Shown piece by piece: positions 1 to 13,439 of a DNA stretch of 64,000 bases (within the stretch, counting starts at the first letter, position 1; every line of letters begins with the position of its first letter). Under the pieces are notes generated by a model. The model did no database searches. It was not told the origin of the DNA and saw only the letters and a list, made by a program, of their open reading frames with translations. The stretch covers positions 19,083,564 through 19,147,563 of the forward strand of contig CAIIXF020000007.1 in the NCBI GenBank assembly GCA_903813345.2, written 5' to 3'. Source of the DNA: Owenia fusiformis (lineage: Eukaryota; Annelida; Polychaeta; Sabellida; Oweniidae). Both the position numbers and the translations under genes were made by a program.

Positions 1-1403
1 AGAACATATAAAAAATGGCTTTTTTATTTTCATCAAATGCTTATTTATAGACTCATCAAGAGACAAGTAAACATAAATGTATGTCTAACATAATGTTATT
101 TGAATATGTATCTAGTCTAAATTTACATCAATCAACATGATAGATATTAATAGAAGCTCATCCAAAATTATCTCAGTTAAAACAACCCTTGTAACATATG
201 GTGCTAGTATCACATGTCACTCGTAAATCAACTAATAACTGTAAAAATCAAACATATATAAGAGCAATACATTAAAATTATATATGGAAAAATATTGACT
301 GTCAATTTTCAAATAGTTGGGACAATTTTAGCAAAAAGAGCAAGATTTTTTTAATAATAGTGACAATTCTTGAACATGACATCAACACTATTTTCATAAT
401 GATAGTCATATAATATTGATAATATGATTAATATACCACTTTATAAATTTCTATAGACATTTATCTCTCTAGTACCACAAACATAGAACAATTACATATG
501 AGGAGCATTATAACATGAGTTACATGTTCAGACTGACTGAAAAGACAATGCTATATACCTTTCTAAAGATTAGGTAATATACCCTTCCTAGAACTATAAT
601 TTACAATCTTGATAGATTATCTATGAAACAATCCTTATTTTCTGAAAATATTATATTAACTCAGCAAGATGCCTGAGAAGTTTCAAAATCTAAGAGATGT
701 CATACAGAATTTAAAATCAGATAACATCAATGACAAGACAAGTTTATATTAAAGTTTAGTTTATTGGAGGTGTTCAATATTGTTATGATTCTTAAAAAAT
801 GTTGATATAATTTAAGGTTATAGTTGAGTTTGAACCCCTTTAGTTTTAAATCTCCATATAGACTGAAATTACTTTGAGGAAACTACTTTGGCCTAGACCT
901 GAGAAGGCTCTTAGAGATTCTATAAATAGCTGACACTTACATAGAGAGAATGCTACCATCTGTGATTCTATCTAGTCTATTCTACAAACCATAGCCTTCG
1001 CCACTTGCAATAAGTGCACACTTTGAGAAAAACATACAAACCTGTCTTAGACCCTTATCAATGTAATGGCTATAAATATTGTTGTATCCCCAAGAAAATA
1101 GGTTAGAATTCTAGAAACTGGCTGTTTGGTGAAATATGACTATTAGAAATGGTAAGACAGATGGAGAATTGGAATTTTCAATGATTCTGGTTTAGCTTTC
1201 TTGATAAGTTCAACATTTGGTAAGAAATGGTACAGTTATGTCAGCATAATAAGGAAGCTTTGCAACCACCCAGTAAAGTATCAATTAAATTAAATGTCAA
1301 ATACCATGTTACTCAAAGCTATCAAAAAGAACTGACTCTGATTGATTAAAATAAAGTTTACATCAGAAGAGCTTGAAGTATAAAGGACTCTTAGGAACAA
1401 ATA

Positions 1404-1579
1404 CAGTGAAACCTGTATACTGAACATCTTTTTGCCGAGAAAAAATGTTCAGTGTTGGTAGATGTTCACTACAGAGGGGGTGATTTATACAGAGGTCAGA
1501 AGAGCATGTATTGTAGAAGGGTGTCTACTAGACAGGTGTTCATGAGAGAGAGGTGATCACTAAGACAGGTTTTACTCTG
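1404..1579. mobile_element. Short element with CAGTRAAACCTGT inverted ends
   Basis: It begins CAGTGAAACCTGT and ends ACAGGTTTTACTCTG, the inverted counterpart. The inside carries GGTGTTC-type words shared with other copies at 60273-60423, about 35556 (one end only) and 26620-26680 (fragment). Confidence 0.6.
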
Positions 1580-3469
1580 TTCAACATACCAACATCCCAC
1601 TTTTGAGATATATAGTATATCAACTAAAAGATGATATTAAAGAATAAGTGAAAATGTCAATTTTTGACAGATTCAAAATTCATATTAAGAATGTACAATA
1701 TTGGGAATGATTTTCCATTTTATGCAATAAGCTAAACTTTATCCATTATAAAATATTACCTTGATCCATGAGGTAAGGCCTGGTTTAACAGTTTGTAGGA
1801 CTGTTAATAAAGTGTCCAGAAGTTGGGTTACATATGTAAGTTGATCTGAATCACGTCATCATCTCATTTGATAGTCAAAATACACCTGATAATCCAACTT
1901 GTCCATGTCTAAGTATATTGAATAATAAGATAATTTAATCTTAAGCCACTATATTTCAAAAGAACTGGTAACAAAAAGTATTATGAGGCTCAAAACATCA
2001 AAAAGGGATATCTATTGTTAGATTATAGCCTAATAAAAAAATTATAAGATGTTGTATAGATTTGACCTAAAATGATGGTGTGACTCGGTGCTCGATGTGT
2101 TTGTCCATTCCATCTGCCGATTTTGTCAATTTTGTCTGAGATGTTATATAATGTTGACCCGAAATAACATTGCGGTTCTGTGCTTTTGTGTGCTTTTAAT
2201 TTTTATTAGAATATCCAGGTTTAAAAGTTAATCTACATTTAGATAATAACCTAATGAAACCGCTTTAAATGTTGCAAAAACTGGACCTCAAATAACACTG
2301 TAACATGGTCTTGTCAACTTTTGTTACAATAACAACGAACCAGAATTCAAGCTATCTAGGTTAACGCCAGAGTGGGAATCGTAAAGTCTTGATGCAAGCC
2401 TATGCCGACGCCTACAACTTATTAGATAATTCTACTTCCTTGATGAAATGCCATTATTTAGTATGATCTTTATCGGTTCTGACATCCAAGAAAGCAGGGG
2501 GAATAACATCAATGTATCTTAAGCATAAAACTAAAAAAGCTAGTTTAGTGATTTGGTTAATAAACTTGCATTGAAGGTATTGCATTAGAGAGAATAATCC
2601 TTGATAAACTGAGCTACATTAGTGAGTTGAATCAATGTGCAAATACATTCTTTTCATATTTAAAATCTTGCAAAGTCAATGAAAGATCCATCTGAGATCA
2701 TTGAGATCTCATCAGCATCAAAACTATAAAATAATTTATTATACTAAGAGGGAAGTATGGCAGGCTGATGTGGAATCAGGGTTGGACTGGTTCATAAATT
2801 AATGCTGCTACTTCCCAGGGCAGTACCTCTGCAAATTACAGTTCTAAATATAGAATAAGTCAGAAGAATTGCAGGCTTGACATTCAGTATTGATTATATA
2901 TCAACCCCAAGCTACCCGTATTGGATGAACCTCCATATAGAAAATGTATGTAGAGAAGAAAAGAAGGTCTTAATACTGATGCCCCAAATGTTTTATTCTT
3001 AGAGACCCACTCCCAGTAATAAAGGCCCTCTCCCTCCATCGAAGGTTTGGGTGAGTTGAAAAAACATGGCCAAATTCAAAATTTTCTCTGTTTATAGAAA
3101 TCCTATCACTTCTTGCATAGTCAGTTATTTCTGAATTGTCTTTAGCAGTTGAATCAAATCAATTCGATTGATAAAGCATGTCTGTTTCTACTGGGTCACT
3201 TGGGTGCATGGTAAAAAACAAATCACTGACACAAAGGGTACAATGCAAGGCAACATTGTATACAGACTTGAGAAGGAGATGCCACCGTTAATCATAATAA
3301 AAATGTGTCAAAATATGATAAGGATTTTCTTGCTAATAATACAAAAACATAAGCATGTTCAACTAGTATTGTCACGAAACGCCATAACAACACATTGATG
3401 CATCAGTATTTTCTGAAATAAACAAAGAAGATGAAATACATTATTAAAATAATCATCTTCAAGTTACCC

Positions 3470-4690
3470 TGCGCATATCCTAGTGAAGCAGCCCCGCTCC
3501 CATGAAAGATGCCTATGATAGCATAGGTCATCAATCATTTCCTACCACGCTGACCCTTTCTCAACCAATCAGCAAGCTGGAAGGAACATGTGCTAAATGC
3601 ATGCTCATTAAATATGCAATGAGAGAAAGCTGTCTGTATTTTGACAAACTTTGATTGGCTCTGTGAGTTAGAATTATTGTAAACTGAGAGTGAAAATGAA
3701 GCTCTCTTTTAAGAAGCTAAGTCAAACGAATGCAAAGGGAATCTTCAAGTGCAAGAACATACTGAATGCACAAAAAGCAATGATACTAAACAACTTTCAG
3801 TCAAGGACATTCAAAAACTAATGTAAGATGTGCTTTATAGAGACATATTCAAAAAGAAATGAGAAAGTTTCTGCATAAAATGACAAAGAAAAATGTGACA
3901 TTTTGCAAATTCAATTAAAAAAATTGCTGTTTTGATTTAGCCATTGATGCATCGCCAGAATCATTTTGCTTATGATCACTGTGATGTATTGCTTAACCAT
4001 GTTAACACTTTTGTTATGAGACCTTTAGTTCATGTTTAATCCTTGACTGTGTCCAAGTAGGGTCATTCCCTCTTGGAGAGCCAAGAAATGAATAGGAGAA
4101 TTATACTGTATTGCATTTATTTTCCAAAGCAACAGATACGTCTTTGACTTAACAATCATGCGCTGCAACATGAGGACTTTACCATGCATGGAAACATTTA
4201 TCTTGGCTTTTGTAAAAAAAAAAATTTTCGTGGCAGCCAATATAAGACTTTCAGTCACATGTTTTACAATGCATGAGGGTGACAAAAACGCAGCCTATTT
4301 ATACTGGAATAACTTTCTTATTCATATGGTATTGGGAATTTTCTCATTTTAATAGATGTGTTCAGATACCCTGCATGCAGAGTCTAGTTATAAACTACCC
4401 TCTGCCTAGTATAGACTATATTACAGTTTAGCAGCCCTGCCCCAAAGATTGGTGCCTGTGACAGCCCGGGTAATGAATAATTTCAAATCTAATCGTCCAT
4501 ATTTCGACGACGAACTCTGATTGGCTCGGTGAGATCAAAGATTTATTGTAAACTGAAAGAGTCAAGATGAAGCTCTCTTTTAAAAAGTGAGTCGAAGTCG
4601 AGCAAATGCAAAGGGTAGTGTTCAGAGTCAATAAAACAATGCTGTCTCAACCAAGACAAGTCAGAGTAAAAGTTGAAAGTCAATAACCCT
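3470..4690. repeat. Two diverged copies of a ~260-bp repeat
   Basis: Copy 1 (about 3480-3745) and copy 2 (about 4425-4620) share, in order, CAGCCCYGCYCC, TGATTGGCTC, ATTGTAAACTGA, ATGAAGCTCTCTTTTAA and GAATGCAAAGGG-like words. The DNA between them shows nothing recognisable. Short open frames here have no protein-like character. Confidence 0.5.
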
Positions 4691-6202
4691 GTGGTAGACA
4701 TCTGCAATTCATTAAACTTCCCTCTGATTGGGACTCCTCATTTTACAGTTAGCATTCAACCAATCAAAGAGCAGAGCAGAGCCAACATATATACAAAATT
4801 ATAAGAAAGTATTTTTGAATATGAGCAAGACATATCAATTGCAGAACTTTTTCCTAAATCCTTAATCTTTGTGAATTTAGAGGGATTTCAAAATTAAAAA
4901 ATGCCTTCAACAGGCCTCCTAGACTTTGATTAACATGGTCATCAGTTCCACGATTGTTCATCACCCAGAATCAATATAAGAGCCATTTAAATATAAATCT
5001 CCCTATTCATAGATTTACTTAAAAGTTTTGGAAGGAATTTTAGTAAGTTTGTCTCATTACCTGGATGTTATTGATCTGGTCTATATTTAGCCTTAATAAT
5101 GTTGTTAGATAACATTATCATATTCCATGTTGTATTGAGGCTTTTAAGACATATTCAATTTATGTATGAATCAAACTTCATGAATGGTTCCAGATTCAGA
5201 TTCCAATTTGAGATTGATTATGATGAATCACATGAAATCACTTTTGAAAGTACAATTCAAGTACATAATATTAATAATATCCAATTAGTAAAATGATATG
5301 TTTATCTTTGTTTTCAACATGATCAAATAAAGACCATTGACTGAGATGGTATACATGTTGCTTTTACACGATGTATAAATCAAAACAAATACAGTATTGG
5401 CGGTAGGCTAAATATTTTGTGTGTCACATGACCCAGTTCGATCAAAAAAGTGGGTCAAACTTGTAAAATGTGGGTCAATTATGAATTATGATAATAAAGC
5501 TCATTTTGGAAATCTAGAGTACAAAAATAAATGTGCTGCAATGAGACTTCATGTCTTGTCAAACTGGAACGCTGCAAATCCAGGTAACCTCCTTTTGTAG
5601 CAAAAACATTGTTTTTATGATATAAGTGACTTTTGCAATGATTTAAGTATCGCAATAATGAAATATGAACCAAATCAAAGGAAAATGACCAAATAAAAAC
5701 CAAAGTGAAAACTGGAAGTCATGAGTGTGACGCATTTTCAGTCTAATAACAGTATTAAGTGGGCAAAGTGTGCATATTATAGCATCGTTCTGCAGAACAT
5801 TTTGAATGAGTTGATGCTTTAAGGATTTTTTTCACATTTTGAGAATTGCAAACAACGTACAAAACGAATTCAGTTTCGTTGTTTCTGTTTGGATTAATCT
5901 CGATTGGTATAAGTTTTTAAACCAAAGAAAGAGTGTGACATATAATTTGATTGGTAAGATATAGGTCAAAACGTTGTTTTGTCGTGTGGACCCCTGGAAC
6001 TAGCCTTAGTCTATCTGGGGATAAAATTGTGTTAGTGAAACAAAAATTCTGCGTCAGACTTGATCAAATATGTCTAAAAACGGTAAAAAAATGGCGTTAA
6101 CGCCAGGTCTAAAATAAGTAATAGAAAACTATATAGTTTATGTTGTAATAGTACATGTATACTTTTATTATGTGTAAGGACATAGCCATAGAGTCAGTGT
6201 AT

Positions 6203-7182
6203 TTTTTTTTTTTTTTTTTTCAGTTTATTTATTTCAATTTCCTTGCTATTGATATACAAAAGTATGCCTTTGTTAACTTAATAACATTATCGGCATAGTA
6301 AATATTAAAAATATAATACAGGAAATACAAAATACAAAAACCACGTAGTATGTTCAGTCTATATGTATGCTTGCTCCCCATCCCACCCATAAGGTTCCCA
6401 AAGGAATTTAGAATGTTTCACTGGCTGTTTAAAACTGTGATTGCTGTTGAGACATAGTGAGCCACGATTTCAATAATTTTGCTATTCATCACATCACTAA
6501 GGTTGGTATCCCCATATAAAAGTGTATCTGATTTCTTAGAGATTTCTGAAATCTGGCAGACATTCCAGTTCGTCGAGTCCTGCAAGAAGCAATTCCCTTT
6601 CATTTATGAGCAGTGGACATTTGATTAGAAAATGAGAAGTGGTTTGATGAGCTGCACCACATGGACATTTGGGATCATTAATTGTGGTAAAATTGTGGGC
6701 ATGTAAATGGCTATTAAGCAAGAGTCCAGCTCTAAGTCTGTTGAAAGTAATTTCAGTTTGTCTTGGCATAGTATACTCCATTTTGGATGTGGGTAAGGAT
6801 GCATGGCTCCTTTGCTTCCTGACTGATCTTTTAAATCTTGAGATTGGCTGCCCAACTCGGATAGTTGGTGGAAGCCCATTCCAAGCTGAGATGGCACTAA
6901 AGATTGTAGATTTTTTGGTTGAGACACTAGTATGTAATGGAATTTGATAATCTGGCTGATCTCTCAGCCTTCTAGTGTGAACAATTTCATAAGTTCTCAC
7001 CACATCACAGATGAAGGGAGGTAAAGCATTAAAGCGTGCCTTAAAAATAAAAATTTTTAAGTGCTCATCTCTTCTCGATGCCAGCTTTTTCCAATTTAGA
7101 GAAGAAAGTACCTTATCAGTATTTGACCCATGAATAGCACCTGAAACTAGGCAGGCTGCTCTATAGTGCAGACTTTCGAGAG
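6203..7182 (-). mobile_element. 5'-truncated LINE insertion with exact 12-bp TSD
   Basis: The minus-strand frame 7180-6536 encodes a reverse-transcriptase C-terminus (LNWKKLASRRDEHLKIFIF, FSAISAWNGLPPTIR) and a CPCGAAHQTTSHFLIKCP zinc-finger-like end. The 3' UTR runs down to a T-run at 6203-6220, the reversed poly(A). GAGTCAGTGTAT occurs at 6191-6202 and again at 7183-7194. The coding homology starts exactly at the inner edge of the right copy, so these are the target-site duplication and the 5' truncation point. Residues in this open frame upstream of that edge are host sequence. Confidence 0.88.
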
Positions 7183-7597
7183 GAGTCAGTGTATGGGGAG
7201 GGTATATATGATCAGGACACGTGATCAGCACCTGCACTGGTAAAAAAGCATGGCTGGTAATTTAGCCCCATAAGAACAGGCAAAAATCATATAATTAATT
7301 TACAGTGAAAGCATACAGAAAATGCTGCTAATGAAAGGCCTGGTACTCAGAATACCATGATTCTGCATCATACTCACTGTTGATTCTAAACAATGAATCT
7401 TCATGTTGGAAATCTAATGTGGTACTTACCTAAACTCTAAATATATTTTTGTCACTCTTATTTCTATATTATTCAGTATAAATCTTTATTAACTCAAACA
7501 CAAAATTTTATATTACAGTGGCCGGTGCAGTTCCAGACTGGGCCTCACCATGCCAGATTTCTCAACTGCAGATTCTATTTCAATCAGAACAAAATAA

Positions 7598-7740
7598 AAA
7601 GGCAATGACATGCAAAATGTCACTACCTGCCATTTGTTACAGATGTTAACCGCTGAACACCAATAATGCCCAACAATGTCCACAAAATGTTGGAGACTAA
7701 AACAATATGTTACTTCTGGTGGTGACATAAAAACAAGGAA
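7598..7740 (+). repeat. Interspersed repeat copy, GTTGGAGAC family (copy 1)
   Basis: It contains GACATGCAAAATGTCACTAC, GCCATTTGTTACAGATG, then GTTGGAGACTA and TCTGGTGGTGACATAAAAA. The same ordered words recur at 32738-32886, 41765-41884, 44996-45068 and, inverted, 36392-36530. There is no protein frame; it behaves like a short interspersed element. Confidence 0.6.
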
Positions 7741-8427
7741 TAACTGCTGCGACACAAATGCAATAAATATACATTATGAACTATCTTTTTTGTCATTTCC
7801 TCACAAAATTTGTGGCAGGGGTAGACTTTTGGATATATTTTTGAAACAACCGATTCTAACGTGCAGTAGAGACAACACAAAAACACAGTCACCATCGATG
7901 CATGTAATAATCAATATGAGAAATTGACCATTAACTAAAGCAGAATAATTGGATCAACTACCCACGTTTACTTAAAACTTTTACACGTAAGCTTTTTCAT
8001 TCCATTCCTCCTATTGGTACATTAAGTATTTGTGACACTTCAAGCAATTACTCTTGAGCTAAAAATCCTCATTTACAAATTGGGACTTCTATTCATCTGA
8101 TCGTAAACATGCACAGTTTTCAAATCTAATACATTCAGGACACTCTTTGATAATTAATTATATACGTAAGTGAGTAAGTTAAATATAGAAATGGAGAACT
8201 AATTTAGTCTTTCCATTCTATGTATAGCATATCTTTCTATTTCTAGTTAACAAGAAAGACATTATTAAGGCTTAACAGATACATGCGATTATGTTCAACA
8301 ATGATTTGATAACCTAATCTTTTTTCTATACTTCACTCATCCCTGTCTATTTTTGAATTATCTTGTTAAATGATAAGTATTATTTATAGATAATATAATT
8401 ACAAGTTGAAACTTCATGCAAATCAGT

Positions 8428-8557
8428 ACTGTTTTCAGAATGTCAATTCTGAAATTCTAGTCATTCACGATTGAATGATCAGAGATTCTGAGACTGTTTT
8501 CAGAATGTCCATTCTGAAATTCTAGTCATTCACGATTGAATGATCAGAGATTCTGAT
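8428..8557. repeat. 65-bp tandem duplication with internal dyads
   Basis: Two nearly identical 65-bp units sit head to tail, each with CTGTTTTCAGAATGTC, ATTCTGAAATTCTAG and TTCACGATTGAATGATC. Each unit contains the inverted pair CAGAATG/CATTCTG. They differ by about two bases, so the duplication is recent. Confidence 0.85.
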
Positions 8558-9382
8558 CTTTGGACCAAGGATGCCACTGCATTACTTCATCATGAAATAT
8601 CTTTAAGTGAAGAATAAGCATTTTGCTTACTTTGGACAGATGATTTTGAGGCAGATCAAAATGATGTAGTCATTAAGTATTTGTGCATGTTCAGAAATCT
8701 TAATAGATTGCTAATTGGACCTCCATGTGATTTTCAGGTATATATGTTACATTTTATTCCTTACATTTGGACTCTTGCACAAAGAACATAATAAATATAC
8801 CTACATTATTAGTTGAAGGTTAATCATATTCTAAAATATATGGACATTTTGATAATTCAGTAACCTAATTTTTAAAAGTACAAAAAAGTAGGTCACTATA
8901 TTTTCACCTATTTTTATATACATGTATCTAGAATATTTATTAACCCTTAACTAACAATCTATTTCTAAGCACTCTGTACAAAACTGAAAAATGTAGACCA
9001 TGTATTGAAGAATTCTATGTACCTGGGTGAAAATGACATTGGATTCCAATATTAGGAAACCATTAAAACTACTGAACATTGGGATATACCTAAGCAGTAA
9101 GCATTACTGACAAACCACCTCAAGATAATTTGACTGCATAGTGCATACTTAAAATTCCACTGATAACATTTTTATTGTCTACTACATGTACTTGATAAAG
9201 ATGCCAACGGAAGGTGTATCATAATGTTTTACATCCTTGGTAATTAACAATCTTGAAAACATTGTGTGTATACATTTATATAAATTGATATTTCAGTCAA
9301 TCACAATACTGGAGGAGGTATGTCTCTCTTGTTACATTCAAGGTGCTCTTGGTTTTTAGGCTAATGTGCACTATATTTGAAT

Positions 9383-10508
9383 TAGGGCCGTGCCATTCGA
9401 CCGGAATCGGTCCGAACCGCGGACTTTTGTTAAAATACCGGAATTCGGAATTTTAATATCATGTTCCGAAGGGTTTCGGAACAATATCGGACCCTTACCT
9501 TAGTACTTGCTTTGAATCGTTAATATCCGTGACCATTGTTCCTCCAGTGATGTTTTCCTTCAAACTACATCCAATTTGCATGTGTATTACTCGCATAAAC
9601 AAAATAAATAGCGGAGAAATCAACAGAAATCAAGTTTTGTTTTACGAACTTTGACCTTCGGATTTCATTGGAAGTAGGAATCGACGGGGCGAAAATACTC
9701 ATAGATAAATGAATAAATTTACTTTTCCATGACGTCTTACAATCTAACAGCGTTAATTAATTACATTTTAACTCTTACAATATCAGATTAATTGATTTAG
9801 AAGAAATTATCTTCCCCATGACAGATTTTCCTCGAGTAGTTTGAATCGTTAATTTTGGTCTTACTTTCAAACGAAAAAGCAGTTTGAATTCAAATTTTGT
9901 AATCAAGACATCAAGAACATCGAGAGAGCATCGATGTTGCATTCTGGGACCCAATCCTCCTTGGGTTTCACAGTTTTTCAATTTCGTTGATTTCGTTTCA
10001 AAACTTTTTCAATTACGCATGCGCATTATGGTCAGAGCAGCCCAAGGAGGATTGGCTCCCAGAGTGCACCACCGATATTCTGTCCCATATATGGTAGCGT
10101 GACCTTTGACCTTGTTGACAAGTGACAGGTTTGAAACCATTTTGAAACCTGTGAGGTCAAAGGTCACCGCTACCATATATGGGACAGAATATCGGTGGTG
10201 CATTCTGGGAGCCAATCCTCCTTGGAGCAGCCGGAAGTGAAAACAAGTAGAAAAAAGATCGAATTTTCTCTCTTTTTACAGATTTTAGAGTCTATTTCTT
10301 TCGTAAAAACATTCAAACTTGCTTGACAGGAAAGGTAAGTGTTAACCTGACAAACTTGGACGACGATATCGTCATGATCGCCGTCGAACTCACTCATACA
10401 TAATTATTTTCATTTGTGAACCAAAAGGGGTTCCGAAAGTTCCGATTCCGTGAGACCAAGTTCCGGTTCCGATTCCGAACCGTCCGAACCGGTTCCGGCA
10501 CAGCCCTA
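9383..10508. mobile_element. Non-autonomous hAT-like transposon, 1126 bp, 8-bp TSD
   Basis: The ends are TAGGGCCGTGCC (left) and GGCACAGCCCTA (right), imperfect inverted repeats that continue with CCGGAAT/CGGTYCGAACCG-rich sequence. ATTTGAAT is duplicated exactly at 9375-9382 and 10509-10516. The TAGGG tip and 8-bp duplication are typical of hAT elements. No transposase frame remains. A separate palindromic element is nested at 10042-10225. Confidence 0.85.
10042..10225. mobile_element. 184-bp palindromic MITE nested in the hAT-like element
   Basis: Two arms of about 58 bp (starting CCAAGGAGGATTGGCTCCCA) are almost perfect inverted copies around a short centre that also pairs in part (GTGACCTTTGACCT / AGGTCAAAGGTCAC). 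AGCAGC flanks both sides (10036-10041, 10226-10231), a probable 6-bp TSD. A single decayed arm-like word lies at 9936-9962 in the same host element. Confidence 0.8.
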
Positions 10509-11048
10509 ATTTGAATGTGCTCTTAAGAATTCAACATAAAACCAGAGAGCCATAAGAAAGTTTCAAACGTATGGGTAGATGTGGTTGATGATCTCAGATT
10601 CCCAAAAAATGTAAAGTTGGTATACTTGTTCTTTTGATCAAAAGTGTATAAAAATTCTCAGACATTAAGCAGCCTGACATTCAAGATGAATGCTTATACA
10701 TGTACATTCAAATCAATAAAAATTAGATTTTTACTTACAATTAAAATTGTTGCTTAAAGTATTCCTGTCCATAGTGATGATTATTACCAAAGACGTAAGG
10801 CTGTCTTGGTTATGACGACGCAAAATTGCTTCATGTAGAGCAAGGATGTAAAAAATCCTTATTATACGAAAACTTAGGGTTTGTTGATGTAACTGATATT
10901 CTTCAGTTCTATTGAGGTTATCCAATATAATCCATCCATTAGGCCATCTCGCAATCTAATACAGGTCACTGTAAACAAAATATAAAATAAAATGAGATAT
11001 ATTAAGTAGTTAGACAAGTGCAGGAGAGAAAAGCTTTCTTGTATAGTC

Positions 11049-11554
11049 CAGGGCTTGCATTAACGGCGTCCCGTACATGTTAAGGACTCAAAAATAATTT
11101 GGAGGACGCAAAATTTGAAAATATTTCCGTTTTTTAGACGCAAAATTTTTTAGGTCAATACTACAATGTGTTTACAACGATACCTAACAAAAACAAATAA
11201 TCATGATCTCTCGCCTTTATTTGAATCGTAAATAAGGCTCAACATGTTGAATATTTACAAATAATCATGATTCTCTCGAATTTTTTCGACTTTGTTGATT
11301 TTTAGATTTGAAACCATGACACGCCACAGTTTTTCCTATGAAACAAATATTAGGTTATTCATGAAATAAAATGTATTCATTGTCGAATGAACGAACATGC
11401 ATTTATTCAGTCCGTATTAACGTTTACTTCCGTTTTAAATTCGTTTTAAAAACAGGCTAGAAATAGGGGACACACTTTTTTTTCAATGGACACACTTTTA
11501 AAAAAAAATTGCGTCCTTGGGACTCACAAATTTTCTAACCTAATGCAAGCGCTG
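11049..11554. mobile_element. hAT-like MITE, 506 bp
   Basis: The left end is CAGGGCTTGCATTA and the right end is TAATGCAAGCGCTG, its inverted copy with one mismatch. Inside, GGACGCAAAATTT near the left mirrors ATTGCGTCC near the right. ATAGTC flanks both sides. The match does not extend cleanly to 8 bp, so the TSD is only partly preserved. Confidence 0.65.
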
Positions 11555-12599
11555 ATAGTCATATGACAAAACAAAGATGTGAAATTTAGAAAAAGCAAAA
11601 ATCCTATATTTACTCATGATGGAAGAGACCCATTGTTGTTTATTATTTCTTTACATGGCATACATGCATTGCCGTTATTACAAATTTTAACATTTCAAAT
11701 TCAACAAACCTATGTTTGGTTGGGATCGGGAACAAATGCTGAACAAATCATACCATTCAACCATTGCCCTTGTGTTAACAATAAGAACTGAATACTTTGG
11801 AATGTTTGATAAAAATATGATACCCTAAATACGAGATCTCATATATGCAAGAGAATCAAAAGCCAGAAATATGATTGACATTTTCACCTCTGTTCAATCG
11901 TTGAAAATCAAGGGTTTAGGTCTTCAATATATAATATATATCAAAGTAGTTTTTACTTGCTAAAAGATTGTAACAAGACTTTGACGTTTTCTACGTAGGA
12001 ATTTACACTTATGAACAAGTAGGAGATAAACATGTAAAATACGGAAAATATGAGAAAGTATACGCTATTTGATGGGATAAACAAACTGGTTACATTCAGA
12101 GACACCTATTGGCAAATCATGATTGCTCCCTGACCCACATTGTAAACTTCACTGAATATTCCATTATAGAATGTAAAAATGAAAAATATAGCATTTATGA
12201 ATACTCCAATATGCGATAAAGATTAATTTAGTTCAGTTTAATTACCTCCCGTTTGAAGACCTCTCATGGGAGATGCATCATGGGAGATATTTATGTAAAT
12301 TACCACCTGAACTCTTATCGAGAATTTGATTGTTTTGAATCATTTTTGACAAAGATCTACCAATATTCTCCTGCCTTCTTCAGTTTGAATTAGTGCCTGA
12401 ACGACAGTGAGATTCCATTGTCGATAACAACAGTGTTATTTCTGTTGCCGATAGCAAACTGTCGTGGCTAAGCCCGGAAGTAAAATTGTGTTCAATCTAC
12501 GATTTTGTCTGAGGCGAAAACAACTTGCCCCACATGTTGAAATATCCTGACATCGAACTAAATAAACCACTCTAACTTCAGTTGTTATTCATTTTTATT

Positions 12600-13222
12600 C
12601 ACCGATCTATTTTGAAGAGCTTTTAAAGAGCTATTTAAGCATTTGAGGCAATCTGCCACTAGGGGCAATCTGAGCGAGGTTCCATTTTTAGGTTCGGTTT
12701 TTCGTACATGCGCATAAGATCCAGCAATATAATTGGTTCAAATTATTTAAATGCATGCACAATCAATAATAATAGATTAGAACTTATAATCTAAGATAGA
12801 TGTCACTTACGTTCATTATTTCACAGTAGTCCCTACCCATAATTCATCTTTAATTGCGGGAATATAATAGTTTAGTATATAAACAAAAGAATACACAGAA
12901 TAGAAGTGTTATAACAGAATATCAACTGACCCCCAATTTGTGGACGTTTGATGTACAAATTTAAACCGAACTGATCGCAGAAAACAAATTTGAATCATGG
13001 GAAGGAAGTACTTACATTTATGTAAAACCAAACCAAGTAAAAACTGAACCTCGCATAGATTGCCCCGACTCCAATCTGCGCCAGTTCCTCTTGGTTCGGA
13101 ATTTAGTTCATGCACATTAGAATGAATAATTTGATTGGCTTAAATTCACATGCACACATGCGCACTTGTAAATTATTTCAAACTATTAGGCATGCGCGAA
13201 GAGTTGAAGCAAAACCGAAACT
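12600..13222. other. Diverged repeat debris next to the 125-bp repeats
   Basis: Words such as GCAATCTG, TGCGCAT and GAACCTCG recur in both orientations at about 12.65 and 13.03-13.2 kb. This suggests old inverted or shuffled copies of one element. No gene is visible. Confidence 0.3.
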
Positions 13223-13438
13223 ACTGCAGATTGCCCTACTTATTCGATGGCGGAAAATTCTTTATTCAAAATATTTTCCCGTATTGGGGAAAAGAAACAC
13301 AACAATATAATATAGCATTGTCACGGTTATACCAGGCTTTCACAATAACTGCAGATTGCCCTACTTATTCGATGGCGGAAAATTCTTTATTCAAAATGTT
13401 TTCCCGTATTGGGGAAAAGAAACACAACAATATAATAG
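13223..13438. repeat. 125-bp direct repeat, two copies plus an interrupted third
   Basis: ACTGCAGATTGCCCTACTTA starts at 13223 and again at 13348. The following ~90 bp, including TTCCCGTATTGGGGAAAAGA, is nearly identical. The next block (TATAGCATTGTCACAGGCTTTCAC) resumes only after the element at 13440-13746, showing that the array was split by that insertion. Confidence 0.85.
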
Positions 13439-13439
13439 T

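Larger units (their letters stand above)
1..6190. other. Non-coding stretch before the LINE insertion
   Basis: AT-rich DNA with no supported exon or conserved protein on either strand. Besides the short element at 1404-1579 and the repeat pair near 3.5 and 4.5 kb, I see only short open frames of low-complexity composition. Confidence 0.5.

Noticed and set aside
6625-6947. Overlapping ORFs on both strands at the LINE
   Set aside because: They are shadows of the reverse-transcriptase frame at 6536-7180.
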